Shown here piece after piece: positions 27,689 to 42,523 of a stretch of 64,000 bases of DNA. The notes beneath the pieces are model-generated. The model saw only the letters and a list, made by a program, of their open reading frames with translations. It was not told the DNA's origin and ran no database searches. Position 1 is the stretch's first letter. Every line of letters starts with the position of its first letter. Made by a program: the position numbers and the translations under genes. Location of the stretch: contig NZ_SJEW01000011.1 in assembly GCF_005930475.1 (NCBI RefSeq), forward strand, positions 1 to 64,000. The letters run 5' to 3'. The stretch comes from Modestobacter altitudinis (GTDB taxonomy: Bacteria > Actinomycetota > Actinomycetes > Mycobacteriales > Geodermatophilaceae).

Positions 27689-28737
27689 CCGAGGGAGGGC
27701 CCGCGTTCCGGCTGGCCGACCGCGCGGCCAGGGAGCGCGCGGAGGAGCAGCTCGCCCGGGCCGCCACCCGCTCGGCGCAGACCCGGGGCCGGGCACGGCC
27801 GGAGCCGGAGGACGAGCTGCGGACGGCGTTCGAACGGGACCGCGACCGGATCCTGCACGCCAAGGCCTTCCGCCGGCTCAAGCACAAGACCCAGGTCTTC
27901 CTGCACCCCGACGGCGACCACTTCGTCACCCGGCTCACCCACACCCTGCAGGTCACCCAGGTGGCCCGGTCGCTGGCCACCGCGCTGTCGCTGAACGAGA
28001 CGCTGGCCGAGGCGATCGCGCTGGCCCACGACGTCGGCCACTCGCCGTTCGGTCACATCGGCGAGGAGGCGCTGGACCCCTACGTCGCCGGCGGCTGGCA
28101 CCACGCCGCCCAGGGCGTGCGGATCGTCGAGGTGCTGGAGGACCTCAACCTCACCTGGGAGGTCCGCGACGGGGTGCGGGCGCACAGCTGGAAGATCGCC
28201 CCGCCGCCGTCCACCCGGGAGGGTGAGTGCGTGCGCTACGCCGACCGGATCGGCTACCTCTCCCACGACGCGCTCGACGCGGTGCGGGCCGGGGTGCTGC
28301 GGGTCGGTGACCTGCCCACCCGCACGCGCACGGTCTTCGGGGAGCCGGGCAGCGCGATGGTCGGGTCGATGATCGACGCGGTCGTCGAGGGCAGCCTGTC
28401 CGCGGCCAACAGCACCGGCGCCGTCGTCATGGCCCCGGACGCGCTGGAGGCGATGGCCGAGCTGCGCGCGTTCATGTTCGCCCGGGTCTACGGGTCCGAG
28501 ACCGCCGCCGGGCAGAAGAACGTGGCGATCGACGTCATCCGCAAGCTGGTCGACCACCACCTCGCGCACCCCGAGCTGATCCCGGCCAGCTACCGGGACA
28601 CCGAGGCCGACGCGGTCACCCAGGTCGTCGACTACGTGACCGGGATGACCGACCGGTTCGCGCTGGCCACCCACGACCGGTTGTTCGACGACACGGCGTC
28701 CCTGCGGATGCGCCCGCTGCTCACTTCGCGACGCTGA
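27685..28737 (+). CDS. dgt: Deoxyguanosinetriphosphate triphosphohydrolase-like protein
   Basis: 350 residues. HD-domain dNTPase that releases triphosphate from dGTP or other dNTPs. HD residues: His in [12 protein letters not shown], the pair in [15 protein letters not shown], and Asp in [34 protein letters not shown] near residue 53 is the usual N-terminal signature. GTG 27685 overlaps the mshC stop as GTGA, so it is translationally coupled to mshC. As I recall, dgt lies near dnaG in other actinobacteria; dnaG is not in this window. Confidence 0.92.
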   Translation: MTEGGPAFRLADRAARERAEEQLARAATRSAQTRGRARPEPEDELRTAFERDRDRILHAKAFRRLKHKTQVFLHPDGDHFVTRLTHTLQVTQVARSLATALSLNETLAEAIALAHDVGHSPFGHIGEEALDPYVAGGWHHAAQGVRIVEVLEDLNLTWEVRDGVRAHSWKIAPPPSTREGECVRYADRIGYLSHDALDAVRAGVLRVGDLPTRTRTVFGEPGSAMVGSMIDAVVEGSLSAANSTGAVVMAPDALEAMAELRAFMFARVYGSETAAGQKNVAIDVIRKLVDHHLAHPELIPASYRDTEADAVTQVVDYVTGMTDRFALATHDRLFDDTASLRMRPLLTSRR

Positions 28738-28786
28738 CGCGCCGCACCGCGGCCAGGTGCCGAACCCGGCCGCGGGGAGCCGCTGC

Positions 28787-28828
28787 GTCGTCCCTGCGCG
28801 GGAGCCTCCGGCCCCCACTCGGGACGAC
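28787..28828. terminator. Hairpin between convergent dgt and PAC2 gene
   Basis: GTCGTCCC at 28787-28794 pairs with GGGACGAC at 28821-28828 with a 26-nt GC-rich loop. Located between the two stop codons. Confidence 0.5.
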
Positions 28829-28862
28829 AGAGCGCCGTCGAGGTGGGCGGTCCGGAGATCCG

Positions 28863-29726
28863 TCAGTTCGGAGAGCTGCCCCTGCGGCGGAGGTACCTCT
28901 CGAACTCCTTGGCGATCTGGTCGCCGTTGGCCTGGGACAGGTCGCTCTGGGTGGCCCGCTCCTCCAGGGAGCGCACGTACTCGACGACCTCGTCGTCCTC
29001 CCCGGCCATCTCGTCGACGGTCTTGACCCAGTCGTCGGCCTGCTGCGGGAGCGTGCCCAGCGGCACGGCCACCTCCAGCACCTCCTCGACCCGGGTCAGC
29101 AGCGCCACGGTCGCCCGCGGGGACGGCGGCTGCGAGACGTAGTGCGGCACGGCGGCCCAGAAGCTCACCGCGGGCAGGCCGGCCTGCACGCAGGCGTCGG
29201 CGAAGACGCCGAGGATGCCGGTCGGCCCCTCGTAGCGCGAGGTCTCGACGCCCCACTGGGCCGCGGACTCGTCGTCGTAGGCCGACCCGCTCACCGGGGT
29301 GGGCCGGGTGTGCGGCGTGTCGGCCAGCAGCGCGCCGAGGGCGACGACGGTGGTGACGCCGAGGTCCTGGCACAGGTCGATGAGCTCGTCGCAGAAGCTG
29401 CGCCAGCGCATGTTCGGCTCGATGCCGCGGATCAGGACGACGTGCCGGTCGCTGCCCGGCGGCTTGGTCACCGAGATCCGGGTGGTCGGCCACTCGAGGC
29501 GGCGGGCGACACCGTCGACCAGCGACACGGTGGGCCGGTTGACCTGGAAGTCGTAGTAGTCCTCGGGGTCCAGCGCGGCGAGCAGGTCGGCGTCCCAGAT
29601 GAGCTCCAGGTGCTCCACCGCGCCGGTGGCGGCGTCCCCGGCGTCGTTCCACCCCTCGAATGCGACCACGACCACCGGGCCGTCCAGCTCGGGCAGGTCG
29701 TCTGCGACGGACTTGGGATCGATCAC
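28863..29726 (-). CDS. PAC2 family protein (proteasome assembly chaperone-like)
   Basis: 287 residues. PAC2 fold: [23 protein letters not shown] at the start, [80 protein letters not shown] and an acidic C-terminus. Homologous to eukaryotic and archaeal proteasome assembly chaperones; the bacterial role is not established. It lies 7 kb from the mpa-dop-pup genes, as does Rv2125 in M. tuberculosis (from memory). Divergent from metH. Confidence 0.88.
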   Translation of the reverse strand: MIDPKSVADDLPELDGPVVVVAFEGWNDAGDAATGAVEHLELIWDADLLAALDPEDYYDFQVNRPTVSLVDGVARRLEWPTTRISVTKPPGSDRHVVLIRGIEPNMRWRSFCDELIDLCQDLGVTTVVALGALLADTPHTRPTPVSGSAYDDESAAQWGVETSRYEGPTGILGVFADACVQAGLPAVSFWAAVPHYVSQPPSPRATVALLTRVEEVLEVAVPLGTLPQQADDWVKTVDEMAGEDDEVVEYVRSLEERATQSDLSQANGDQIAKEFERYLRRRGSSPN

Positions 29727-29936
29727 CCTGCGAGCCTACGTCGATCTGGCCGACCGGCCGCTGTGCTGCGCCGGGGAGAGCGCGCTGCGGCCGGTTGTGT
29801 TGGGCCGGTGGACGGGAAGTGGGACGATGGGAGCGCTGTTCGAGGACGACGAGGCGCCGAGGCCCGTCGGAGTTGCCAGGGCCCTGGCGCCGGACGCCTC
29901 CGTGACCGTGCCTCACCGACGCCCGAGGACCGCCCC

Positions 29937-33748
<3,812 letters not shown>

Positions 33749-33752
<4 letters not shown>

Positions 33753-34510
33753 AACACCCCGCTTCCCCTCACCCTTCGCAGGCTCAGGGTGAGCCTCTGA
33801 ACCGGGGCTTACAGCCACTGGAGGCTGTGCTGTTCGACATGGACGGCACGCTGGTGGAGACCGAGGAGCTGTGGGGCGAGGCGTTGTCCGAACTCGCCGG
33901 GCAGTTGGGCGGGGAGCTGTCCGACGGCGCCCGGGGGCGCACGGTCGGCACCTCCATGCCGGTGGCCATGGGGATCCTGTACGCCGACCTGGGCACCACC
34001 CGCACCGAGCAGCAGCACGCCGAGGACGCCCGGTGGGTGGAGGACCGGACCGCGGCCCTGATGAGCAGCCGCGGCGTCCCCTGGCGTCCCGGCGCCCGGG
34101 AGCTGCTGACCGCCGTCCGGGACGCCGGTGTGGCGACGGCCTTGGTGACGACGACGGCGCGCCGGATCGCGAGCATCGTGCTGGACCGGTTCACCGCCGA
34201 GCTCGGTCACCCGCCGTTCGACGTCACCGTCTGCGGCGACGAGGTGCCGGCCCGCAAGCCCGACCCCGCGCCCTACCGGCAGGCGATGGCCGCCCTGGGG
34301 GTCGACCCCGGGTCGAGCCTCGTGGTCGAGGACTCGGCGGTCGGGGTGACCGCCGGCCTGGCCGCGGGTGCGGTCGTGCTGGGCGTGCCCTCGTTACAGT
34401 CACTGGATCCGCGGCCCGGTCTGGTGTTGCGGGGGACCCTCGTCGGCCTCACCGTCGGCGACCTTGAGGAGCTGCTGGGCGCCGGCGAGCCGCTCGAACT
34501 GCCTGCCTGA
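33749..34510 (+). CDS. HAD-superfamily hydrolase (phosphatase/phosphomutase type)
   Basis: 253 residues from GTG 33749, which overlaps the metH stop. HAD motifs: [10 protein letters not shown] (nucleophile and acid Asp), VTTTARR (motif II), [10 protein letters not shown] (motif III Lys), VVEDSAVG (motif IV). A helical cap lies between motifs I and II. The first 26 residues are encoded by a REP-like hairpin and look non-native; the domain itself begins at [10 protein letters not shown], so translation may start later at a non-ATG codon. Substrate unknown, probably a small sugar or nucleoside phosphate. Confidence 0.85.
33768..33793. repeat. REP-like hairpin CTCACCCT/AGGGTGAG
   Basis: Perfect 8-bp stem with loop TCGCAGGCTC. 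The sequence ACCCTTCGCAGGCTCAGGGT resembles a short palindrome (ACCCTTCGACAGGCTCAGGGT type) that is scattered through many bacterial genomes. It lies after metH and within the first codons assigned to the HAD gene, and may end the metH transcript. Confidence 0.6.
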
Positions 34511-34526
34511 GCCCGCCCGCCCGAGA

Positions 34527-34552
34527 GACCCGGCGCGCCGCTGAGCCGGGTC
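34527..34552. terminator. Hairpin between convergent HAD gene and RecB-like gene
   Basis: GACCCGGC pairs with GCCGGGTC around a 10-nt loop, touching the stop codon of the minus-strand nuclease gene. Likely bidirectional terminator. Confidence 0.6.
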
Positions 34553-35507
34553 AGGCGGGGGTGACCGGGAGGGTCGTGCGCCAGCCGGCGGCCGCGGCTG
34601 CGTCGGCCGGGAAGGGCGGCGGGGTCCCGCCGAACGCGGGGCAGAGCGCCTGGTGGTCGCACCAGCTGCACAGCCGGGTCTTGTTCGCCCGGAAGTCGCC
34701 GGTGGCCACGGCCCGCTCGATCGCCGCCCAGATCGCCTGCAGGGTCCGCTCGAAGCGCAGCAGCTCGGCCTCGTCGGGGGAGTAGGTGAGCGCGTCGCCG
34801 TCCTTGAGGTAGAGCAGCTTCAGCTGCGCGGCGACCACCCCGCGGGTGCGCCACAGCACCAGTGCGTAGAACTTCATCTGGAACAGCGCCTTGGCCTCGA
34901 ACGCCTCCCGCGGCACCGCACCGGTCTTGTAGTCCACGACCCGCAGGGCACCGGTGGGGGCGACGTCGAGCCGGTCGACGAAGCCGCGGAGCAGCAGCCC
35001 GTCGGGCAACGTGACCTCGACCAGCTCCTCCCGGCCGTCCGGCTGGATGCGGGTCGGGTCCTCCAACCGGAAGTAGGTCTCCACCAGCTGCCCGGCCGAG
35101 GCGAGCCACGCCTCCAGGCCCCCGTCGCCCGCGGGCCCGGCCGGCTCAGCGCCCTCAGCGCCCTCTGCCCCTTCGGTGACCTCGAAGAGCTCGGCGATGC
35201 CCGGCTCGGCGCGCAGCTCCGCCCAGGCCGGCGCGACCAGGGTCTGGGCCGCCTCGACGGTGCGCTCGGCCGGCGGGAGGTCGTAGAGCTTCTCCAGCAC
35301 GGCGTGCACCAGCGTGCCCCGCACCGCGGCCCGCGACTTCTTCTCCGGCAGCCGGTCGATGGTGCGGAAGCGGTACAGCAGCGGGCAGGTCTTGAAGTCG
35401 GCGGCCCGGGAGGGGGAGAGGGACGGGCGGCGAGGGGCCGTGTCGGCCGCCGTCGCCCGCTCCGCAGCGGTGTCCACGGTCTGCTCGGTCTCCAGCGTCA
35501 CCGTCAT
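34551..35507 (-). CDS. RecB-family exonuclease (PD-(D/E)XK) with Fe-S type cysteines
   Basis: 318 residues from ATG 35507. PD-(D/E)XK nuclease core: AVRGTLVHAVLEKLYD, LRGFVDRLDVAP and VVDYKTG (catalytic Asp...Lys), then QMKFYALVL. Four cysteines, one in FKTCPLLYRF near the N-terminus and three in CSWCDHQALCPAF near the C-terminus, are arranged as in Fe-S cluster nucleases (AddB, Cas4). A Glu/Gly/Ala repeat (EGAEGAEGAE) interrupts the middle. ATG 35507 lies 7 nt after a TAGCCT hexamer, which favours it over ATG 35537. A DNA-repair role is inferred; corresponds in position to Rv2119 (from memory). Confidence 0.88.
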   Translation of the reverse strand: MTVTLETEQTVDTAAERATAADTAPRRPSLSPSRAADFKTCPLLYRFRTIDRLPEKKSRAAVRGTLVHAVLEKLYDLPPAERTVEAAQTLVAPAWAELRAEPGIAELFEVTEGAEGAEGAEPAGPAGDGGLEAWLASAGQLVETYFRLEDPTRIQPDGREELVEVTLPDGLLLRGFVDRLDVAPTGALRVVDYKTGAVPREAFEAKALFQMKFYALVLWRTRGVVAAQLKLLYLKDGDALTYSPDEAELLRFERTLQAIWAAIERAVATGDFRANKTRLCSWCDHQALCPAFGGTPPPFPADAAAAAGWRTTLPVTPA

Positions 35508-35568
35508 GGACCCGAGGCTAGGTGGACCCTCCGACATTCCCGCGTGTGCGCGCCGGGAGCGCCGCTGA

Positions 35569-36540
<972 letters not shown>

Positions 36541-36638
36541 CCGCACTGTCGTTTGCTGTCCGATGTCGGGGGGATGACGTCGAGGACCATCGGACGCGGG
36601 CGTCGCGCAGGGTGCGGCGACGTCGGGGCTCGCGTGTA

Positions 36639-36644
36639 TAGATT
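36639..36644 (+). promoter_or_regulatory. Probable -10 element of mpa
   Basis: TAGATT within GTGTATAGATTGG, the most AT-rich text for several kb, 37 nt before ATG 36681. The GGAGGT at 36670-36675 serves as ribosome binding site, so this promoter makes a leadered message. Confidence 0.5.
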
Positions 36645-36680
36645 GGCTCCCTGGCCCCCGATGGTGTGCGGAGGTGCGCG

Positions 36681-38459
36681 ATGACCGTGGGTCCCGACGA
36701 GTTCCGAGCGCGACGTGAGCGTGACGTCGCCTCGCTGATCAGCCAGATCTCCTACCTCGAGGAGGAGATCGGGCTGCTGCGACGCAAGGTGTCCGACAGC
36801 CCGCGCCAGGTGCGCGCGCTGGAGGAGCGGCTGGCCGAGGCAGAGGGCCGCGCGGCCTTCCTGTCCGAGCGCAACGACAAGCTGGCCGGCACGTTGCGCG
36901 AGGCGCGCGAGCAGCTGGTCACGCTCAAGGAGGAGGTCGAGCGGCTCGGCCAGCCGCCCTCCGGTTACGGCATCTTCCTGGAGCGGTTCGAGGACGGCAC
37001 CGTCGACGTGTTCACCGGCGGCCGCAAGCTGCGGGTGTCGGTGTCCCCGACGATCGAGGTCGAGGAGCTCCTGCACGGCCAGGAGGTCATGCTCAACGAG
37101 GCGATGAACGTGGTGGCCGCGCGCGGCTTCGAGCGGGCCGGCGACGTGGTCATGCTCAAGGAGCTGCTCGAGCCGGTGCCGGGCATCCCACGCCGGGCGC
37201 TGGTCATCGGGCACACCGACGAGGAGCGGGTGGTCTGGCTCGCCGACTCCCTGGAGGGCCAGCCGCTGCGCAGCGGTGACTCGCTGCTGCTGGAGACCCG
37301 GTCGGGCTACGTGTACGAGCGAATCCCCAAGAGCGAGGTCGAGGAGCTCATCCTCGAAGAGGTCCCCGACATCGACTACACCGACATCGGTGGCCTGTCC
37401 CGGCAGATCGAGCAGATCCGCGACGCGGTCGAGCTGCCGTTCCTGCACGCCGACCTGTTCCACGAGTACGAGCTGCGGCCGCCGAAGGGCATCCTGCTCT
37501 ACGGGCCGCCCGGGTGCGGCAAGACGCTGATCGCCAAGGCGGTGGCCAACTCGCTGGCCAAGAAGGTCGCCGAGATGAACGGCGACAACGACACGAGCCA
37601 GGGGAAGTCCTTCTTCCTCAACATCAAGGGCCCCGAGCTGCTCAACAAGTACGTCGGGGAGACCGAGCGGCACATCCGCCTGGTGTTCCAGCGGGCCCGG
37701 GAGAAGGCCAGCGAGGGCACGCCGGTCATCGTCTTCTTCGACGAGATGGACTCCATCTTCCGGACCCGCGGGTCCGGGGTGTCCTCCGACGTGGAGAGCA
37801 CGATCGTCCCGCAGCTGCTCAGCGAGATCGACGGCGTCGAGGGGCTGGAGAACGTCATCGTCATCGGCGCCTCCAACCGCGAGGACATGATCGACCCGGC
37901 CATCCTGCGGCCCGGCCGGCTGGACGTGAAGATCAAGATCGAGCGGCCCGACGCCGAGGCTGCCCGGGACATCTTCAGCAAGTACCTGACGACGACGCTG
38001 CCGATCCACACCGACGACCTGGCCGAGCACGGCGGCAGCCGTGAGGCGACGATCGCCGGGATGATCCAGAGCACCGTCGAGCGGATGTACACCGAGACCG
38101 AGGAGAACCGCTTCCTGGAGGTCACCTACGCCAACGGTGACAAGGAGGTCCTGTACTTCAAGGACTTCAACTCCGGCGCGATGCTGCAGAACATCGTCGA
38201 CCGGGCCAAGAAGATGGCGATCAAGGACCGGCTGGAGACCGGCGTCGGGGGCCTTCGGGTCGGGCACCTGATGGCCGCGTGCGTGGACGAGTTCAAGGAG
38301 AACGAGGACCTGCCCAACACGACCAACCCCGACGACTGGGCGCGGATCTCGGGCAAGAAGGGCGAGCGGATCGTCTACATCCGCACGCTCATCAGCGGCA
38401 AGGGCCCGGAGAGCGGCCGGGCGATCGACACCGCCACCAACACCGGCCAGTACCTGTAA
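36681..38459 (+). CDS. mpa: Proteasome-associated AAA ATPase
   Basis: 592 residues. Unfolds pupylated proteins and feeds them into the 20S proteasome as a hexamer. N-terminal coiled coil (about 10-85, binds Pup), two OB-like domains (about 90-235), AAA domain with Walker A GPPGCGKT near 274 and Walker B VFFDEMD near 350, then [15 protein letters not shown]. The C-terminus ends GQYL, the gate-opening tail that docks into PrcA. ATG 36681 has GGAGGT 5 nt upstream. Same direction as dop, pup and prcBA; a hairpin follows. Confidence 0.96.
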   Translation: MTVGPDEFRARRERDVASLISQISYLEEEIGLLRRKVSDSPRQVRALEERLAEAEGRAAFLSERNDKLAGTLREAREQLVTLKEEVERLGQPPSGYGIFLERFEDGTVDVFTGGRKLRVSVSPTIEVEELLHGQEVMLNEAMNVVAARGFERAGDVVMLKELLEPVPGIPRRALVIGHTDEERVVWLADSLEGQPLRSGDSLLLETRSGYVYERIPKSEVEELILEEVPDIDYTDIGGLSRQIEQIRDAVELPFLHADLFHEYELRPPKGILLYGPPGCGKTLIAKAVANSLAKKVAEMNGDNDTSQGKSFFLNIKGPELLNKYVGETERHIRLVFQRAREKASEGTPVIVFFDEMDSIFRTRGSGVSSDVESTIVPQLLSEIDGVEGLENVIVIGASNREDMIDPAILRPGRLDVKIKIERPDAEAARDIFSKYLTTTLPIHTDDLAEHGGSREATIAGMIQSTVERMYTETEENRFLEVTYANGDKEVLYFKDFNSGAMLQNIVDRAKKMAIKDRLETGVGGLRVGHLMAACVDEFKENEDLPNTTNPDDWARISGKKGERIVYIRTLISGKGPESGRAIDTATNTGQYL

Positions 38460-38471
38460 CCCGCGGCACCT

Positions 38472-38510
38472 GGACCGGCCCTCGTCGCACCTCGCGGCGG
38501 GGGCCGGTCC
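38472..38510 (+). terminator. Hairpin between mpa and dop
   Basis: GGACCGGCCC pairs perfectly with GGGCCGGTCC around a 19-nt loop, 12 nt after the mpa stop. Suggests that mpa and dop are at least partly separate transcripts, consistent with the -10 element right before dop. Confidence 0.65.
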
Positions 38511-38550
38511 GCGTTGGTCCGCCGGTCACCGGCCCGTTCCCCGCGCCGCC

Positions 38551-38556
38551 TAACCT
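38551..38556 (+). promoter_or_regulatory. -10 element of dop (leaderless type)
   Basis: TAACCT, 6 nt before ATG 38563, with no Shine-Dalgarno sequence. Confidence 0.55.
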
Positions 38557-38562
38557 GGCCCC

Positions 38563-40068
38563 ATGAGCGTGCGACGGGTGATGGGCACCGAACTCGAGTA
38601 CGGGATCTCCGTGCCGGGGCAGCCGGGTGCGAACCCGACGACGCTGTCCAGCCAGGTGGTGAACGCCTGGGCCGTGGCCGAGGCGCCGACGCCCCGGCGG
38701 CCGCGGTGGGACTTCGAGGAGGAGTCGCCGCTGCGCGACGCCCGCGGGTTCGACCTGTCGCCGGCGAGCGCGCTGGACCACAACGACCTGGATGACGACG
38801 CCGGGATGGCCAACGTCATCCTGACCAACGGCGCCCGGCTCTACGTCGACCACGCGCACCCGGAGTACTCGACGCCGGAGGTGACCAACCCGCGCGACGT
38901 GGTCCTCTGGGACAAGGCGGGGGAGAAGATCATGGCCGAGGCGGCCCGCCGCGCGGCCCGGGTCCCCGGCACCCAGCCCATCCAGCTGTACAAGAACAAC
39001 ACCGACGGCAAGGGCGCCTCGTACGGCTCGCACGAGAACTACCTGATGGACCGCCGGACGCCGTTCATCGACATCATCCGCGGCCTCATCCCGTTCTTCG
39101 TGACCCGCCAGGTGTTCGCCGGCGCCGGCCGGGTGGGCATCGGCACCGAGGGGCGCACCCAGGGGTTCCAGCTCTCCCAGCGGGCCGACTTCTTCGAGGT
39201 CGAGGTCGGGCTGGAGACGACCCTCAAGCGACCGATCATCAACACCCGGGACGAGCCGCACGCCGACGCCGACAAGTACCGCCGGCTGCACGTGATCATC
39301 GGGGACGCCAACCTCGCCGAGCTGTCCACGTACCTCAAGGTCGGGACGGCGTCGCTGGTCCTGGCGATGATCGAGGCCAAGGCGCTCACGCGGGACCTCA
39401 CGATCGAGGACCCGGTGGACGCGCTGCGGGCGATCAGCCACGACCCCTCGCTGACCCACCGGGTGCGGCTGCGCGACGGGCGGCGGCTGACCGCCATCGA
39501 GGTGCAGCAGGAGTACCTGGGCATGGCCCAGCGGTTCGTCGCGGCCACCGGCGCCGACGACGAGCAGACCGCGGACGTGCTGCGGCGGTGGGCCGAGGTG
39601 CTCGAGGACCTCAGCGTCGACCCGATGCGGCTGGCCGACCGGTTGGACTGGCCGGCCAAGCTGCGGCTGCTGGAGGGCTACCGGCAGCGCGACGGCCTGC
39701 AGTGGGGGGACGCCCGGCTCAAGCTCGTCGACCTGCAGTACTCCGACGTGCGGCCGGACAAGGGGCTGTACCACCGGCTGGTCGCCCGCGGCTCGATGCA
39801 GCGGCTGCTCACCGACGAGGAGGTCACCCGCGCGATGACCCACCCGCCGACCGACACCCGGGCCTTCTTCCGCGGCGAGTGCCTGCGGCGCTACCCCGCC
39901 CAGGTCGCGGCGGCCTCTTGGGACTCGGTCGTCTTCGACGTCGGCCGGGAGAACCTGGTGCGCATCCCGACCATGGAGCCGCTGCGCGGGACCCGCGAGC
40001 ACGTGGGTGCGCTGTTCGACTCGACGTCGTCGGCGGTGGAGCTCGTGGACACGATCACCGGGGGCTGA
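38563..40068 (+). CDS. dop: Pup deamidase/depupylase
   Basis: 501 residues. Converts the C-terminal Gln of Pup to Glu and removes Pup from substrates. Carboxylate-amine ligase fold like Paf[11 protein letters not shown] at 7-16 (ATP/Mg Glu), [14 protein letters not shown] with the probable nucleophile Asp96, [18 protein letters not shown], and [20 protein letters not shown]. The insertion at about 40-80 (rich in Pro, Arg, Asp) is the Dop-specific loop. Needed because the Pup here ends in Gln. The last 14 nt overlap the convergent LigT-like gene. Confidence 0.95.
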   Translation: MSVRRVMGTELEYGISVPGQPGANPTTLSSQVVNAWAVAEAPTPRRPRWDFEEESPLRDARGFDLSPASALDHNDLDDDAGMANVILTNGARLYVDHAHPEYSTPEVTNPRDVVLWDKAGEKIMAEAARRAARVPGTQPIQLYKNNTDGKGASYGSHENYLMDRRTPFIDIIRGLIPFFVTRQVFAGAGRVGIGTEGRTQGFQLSQRADFFEVEVGLETTLKRPIINTRDEPHADADKYRRLHVIIGDANLAELSTYLKVGTASLVLAMIEAKALTRDLTIEDPVDALRAISHDPSLTHRVRLRDGRRLTAIEVQQEYLGMAQRFVAATGADDEQTADVLRRWAEVLEDLSVDPMRLADRLDWPAKLRLLEGYRQRDGLQWGDARLKLVDLQYSDVRPDKGLYHRLVARGSMQRLLTDEEVTRAMTHPPTDTRAFFRGECLRRYPAQVAAASWDSVVFDVGRENLVRIPTMEPLRGTREHVGALFDSTSSAVELVDTITGG

Positions 40069-40600
40069 GCCCGCACCCGAGGGGGAACGTCGCCCGGACC
40101 GCCCACCGGTCGCCGGGTGCGTCCCGCGCGAGCAGGACGACCTCGGTCGCGCGGCCGCTGACCGGCAGCTCGGCCAGGACCTCGCGTTCGGCCGCCTCGA
40201 GCAGCGGCCGGGAGTGCCGGTGGCCGACCGTCAGGTGCGGGACCGCGTCGGGGAACCGCCCCTCGAACGGCGGGTGCTGCGGGAAGGCGGCGTGCAGCCG
40301 GCCGGTGAGCTCGCGGAAGGGCTGGGGGTCCTCGGGGGCGAGCCACAAGACGTCGTCGCCGAACCAGGCGGTCCGCCGGAACTCGGGGTCGAAGGCGGGC
40401 ACGCTGGCGACGGCTGCGCCGATCGCGGCAAGAGTCGACTCGTCCAGCGCGGACGGCGGGGCGAAGGGGAAGAGCACGGTCACGTGGGCCGGGGCTCCCT
40501 GCGAGGCGTTCTCGTCCAGCAGCTGCCGCTGCCGGCCGATGACCGGCTCCGCCTCGGGGACGAGGACGACCAGCCCGGAGAGCGCGGAGTCCTCGGCCAC
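40055..40600 (-). CDS. 2'-5' RNA ligase/phosphodiesterase family protein (LigT-like)
   Basis: 181 residues. 2H phosphoesterase fold with both HxT motifs: AHVTVLFPF near residue 38 and PHLTVGH near residue 120. Family members act on 2',3'-cyclic phosphates or tRNA-like RNA. It faces dop and overlaps its 3' end by 14 nt; it has no counterpart in this place in M. tuberculosis as far as I recall, so it is an insertion in the proteasome locus. Function in the cell not known. Confidence 0.85.
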   Translation of the reverse strand: MAEDSALSGLVVLVPEAEPVIGRQRQLLDENASQGAPAHVTVLFPFAPPSALDESTLAAIGAAVASVPAFDPEFRRTAWFGDDVLWLAPEDPQPFRELTGRLHAAFPQHPPFEGRFPDAVPHLTVGHRHSRPLLEAAEREVLAELPVSGRATEVVLLARDAPGDRWAVRATFPLGCGLSPR

Positions 40601-40734
40601 CGGGTGACCGTAGGCGGCGCGGGCCGACGCGGCCGACGGCTTTTCCCCTCCACGGCGCGACGACGGCGAACTGTCACACCACGCGGGTAGCTTCAGCTCC
40701 AGTACCGACCCAGCACCGAGCTCAGGAGGACGAG

Positions 40735-40944
40735 ATGGCCACCAGGGACACCGGCGGGCAGCAGCGGGCCACGCGGTCGCGCGAGGAGACCGAGGAGGTC
40801 GAGGCGTCGGTCGACACCGACGTCTCCGAGCGCACCAAGGAGGTCACCGAGGACGTCGACTCCCTCCTGGACGAGATCGACGGGGTGCTGGAGGAGAACG
40901 CGGAGGAGTTCGTGCGCTCCTACGTTCAGAAGGGCGGTCAGTGA
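40735..40944 (+). CDS. pup: Prokaryotic ubiquitin-like protein Pup
   Basis: 69 residues, preceded by AGGAGG (40724-40729). Acidic, disordered, with the Mpa-binding coiled-coil segment EDVDSLLDEIDGVLEENAEEFV and C-terminal SYVQKGGQ. The final Gln must be deamidated by Dop before PafA can attach it to lysines. Followed after 26 nt by the endonuclease VII gene and then prcBA. Confidence 0.97.
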   Translation: MATRDTGGQQRATRSREETEEVEASVDTDVSERTKEVTEDVDSLLDEIDGVLEENAEEFVRSYVQKGGQ

Positions 40945-40970
40945 TCGTCTCGGCACGCTGAGTCACTGAC

Positions 40971-41681
40971 GTGAAGACGTGTCCGGCCTGCGGCGAAGAC
41001 AAGCCAGCGAATGCGTTCGGGCGTAATCGGACGCAGCCGGACGGGCTCTCCTTCTACTGCTTGCCGTGTAATCGCCGGCGCAACGGTGAGTGGTACCGGC
41101 GATCGCGAGCAGCGCAAGGGCTGGAGGTGCGAGACCTCTCCTGGGTTCCGGATGGTTTCCGCTGGTGTCCGAGCTGCCGGCAAGCGGTGTCCCACGAGAA
41201 CTACTCGCGGAACTCGGGGCAGTCATCGGGGTTCGGGAGCACGTGTCTCGCCTGCAAGCGCCGCTCCCAGAACGAGACCTACTGGCGGCGCAGGTACGGG
41301 ATGAGCAGGTCTCAGGTCGACCAGTTGCGGCGCGCTCAGTCAGATCGCTGTGCCATCTGTGGCGATCAAAGCCCTGAACACCTGGATCATGACCATGGGT
41401 CGGGCAAGATCCGGTCCTTGCTCTGCCAGCGATGCAACTTCGGGCTCGGGCTGTACCGGGATGACCCGGAACTCCTTCGGGCGGCCGCCGACTACGTCGA
41501 GGAGCACCGTGACGAGCAGCGACTGGAGCGTCCGCGGCCGCTGGCGCAGCGTCGGCAGCAGGTCAGCGGCCGAGTCGGCTCCCCGCCGGTAGGGTCACGA
41601 CGACGTCCGCCGGGCACTCGACGGACGGATCTGTGCAGTCGAGGCCGCGCACTGCCGGCGGCGAGAGAGGTGGATGGGTGA
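40971..41681 (+). CDS. Endonuclease VII-type (His-Me finger) nuclease inside the proteasome operon
   Basis: 236 residues from GTG 40971. Starts with four Cys pairs ([33 protein letters not shown]) that may hold two zinc ions, then the recombination endonuclease VII domain: [39 protein letters not shown], with zinc cysteines and the His-Asp catalytic pair. The last 55 residues are Arg/Pro-rich and probably unstructured. It lies between pup and prcB and its stop overlaps the prcB start (GTGA), so both should be made together. Such a nuclease in a pup-prcB interval is odd; domestication or a mobile origin is possible. Confidence 0.88.
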   Translation: MKTCPACGEDKPANAFGRNRTQPDGLSFYCLPCNRRRNGEWYRRSRAAQGLEVRDLSWVPDGFRWCPSCRQAVSHENYSRNSGQSSGFGSTCLACKRRSQNETYWRRRYGMSRSQVDQLRRAQSDRCAICGDQSPEHLDHDHGSGKIRSLLCQRCNFGLGLYRDDPELLRAAADYVEEHRDEQRLERPRPLAQRRQQVSGRVGSPPVGSRRRPPGTRRTDLCSRGRALPAAREVDG

Positions 41682-42520
41682 GCGACACGTCAGCTGCCCG
41701 GAGCGGGTTCACCCCCGCCTATCTGGACCGGGTGGGCTCTTCGTTCACCGACTTCCTGGGCACTGCCGCCCCCGACCTGCTGCCCGGCCGACGCACCCTG
41801 CCGGCGGTGTCGGTCGCAGAGCTCGCCCCGCACGGCACCACGATCGTCTCGGTCACCTTCGACGGCGGCGTCCTGATGGGCGGCGACCGGCGGGCGACCA
41901 TGGGCAACCTCATCTCCAGCCGTGACATCGAGAAGGTCTACGCCGCGGACTCCTGGTCGGTCATCGGCATCGCCGGCGCCGCGGGCATCGCGATCGAGAT
42001 GGTCCGGCTGTACCAGGTCGAGCTCGAGCACTACGAGAAGATCGAGGGGATGACGATGTCCCTCGACGGCAAGGCCAACCGCCTCGCCGGCATGATCCGC
42101 GGCAACCTCGGCGCGGCGATGCAGGGCCTGGCCGTCGTCCCGCTCTTCGCCGGGTACGACCTCGACGCCGCCGAGGGTGCGAGCCCCGGCCGGATCTTCA
42201 GCTACGACGTCACCGGCGGGAACTACGAGGAGCGCGGCTACGCCTCGGTCGGCTCCGGCTCGCTGTTCGCCAAGAACTCGCTGAAGAAGACGTGGCGCTC
42301 GGGCCTGTCCGCCGACGCCGCCACCCGCGCTCTCGTCGAGGCCCTCTATGACGCCGCCGACGACGACTCCGCCACCGGTGGTCCTGATCCCGTCCGGCGG
42401 CTCTACCCGATCGTGTACCGGGTCGACGCCGAGGGCGCGGTCCGACTGACCGACGACGAGGTCGCCGCCGTCGCCGAGGCGATCGTCGCCGACCGGGCCG
42501 CCGCCGAGCGGGAGGGCTGA
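41678..42520 (+). CDS. prcB: Proteasome subunit beta
   Basis: 280 residues from GTG 41678, which overlaps the preceding stop. Catalytic subunit of the 20S proteasome. The propeptide is 53 residues and ends ELAPHG; mature Thr54 ([21 protein letters not shown]) is the nucleophile, with Asp and Lys/Arg of the active site in the same segment (GGDRRAT). [11 protein letters not shown] and the acidic C-terminus are typical. Stop and prcA start are 3 nt apart. Confidence 0.96.
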   Translation: MSDTSAARSGFTPAYLDRVGSSFTDFLGTAAPDLLPGRRTLPAVSVAELAPHGTTIVSVTFDGGVLMGGDRRATMGNLISSRDIEKVYAADSWSVIGIAGAAGIAIEMVRLYQVELEHYEKIEGMTMSLDGKANRLAGMIRGNLGAAMQGLAVVPLFAGYDLDAAEGASPGRIFSYDVTGGNYEERGYASVGSGSLFAKNSLKKTWRSGLSADAATRALVEALYDAADDDSATGGPDPVRRLYPIVYRVDAEGAVRLTDDEVAAVAEAIVADRAAAEREG

Positions 42521-42523
42521 GCC

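Noticed and set aside
29727-29936. Possible SAM or cobalamin riboswitch before metH
   Set aside because: No conserved box of either class seen; the region is only 210 nt and GC-rich.
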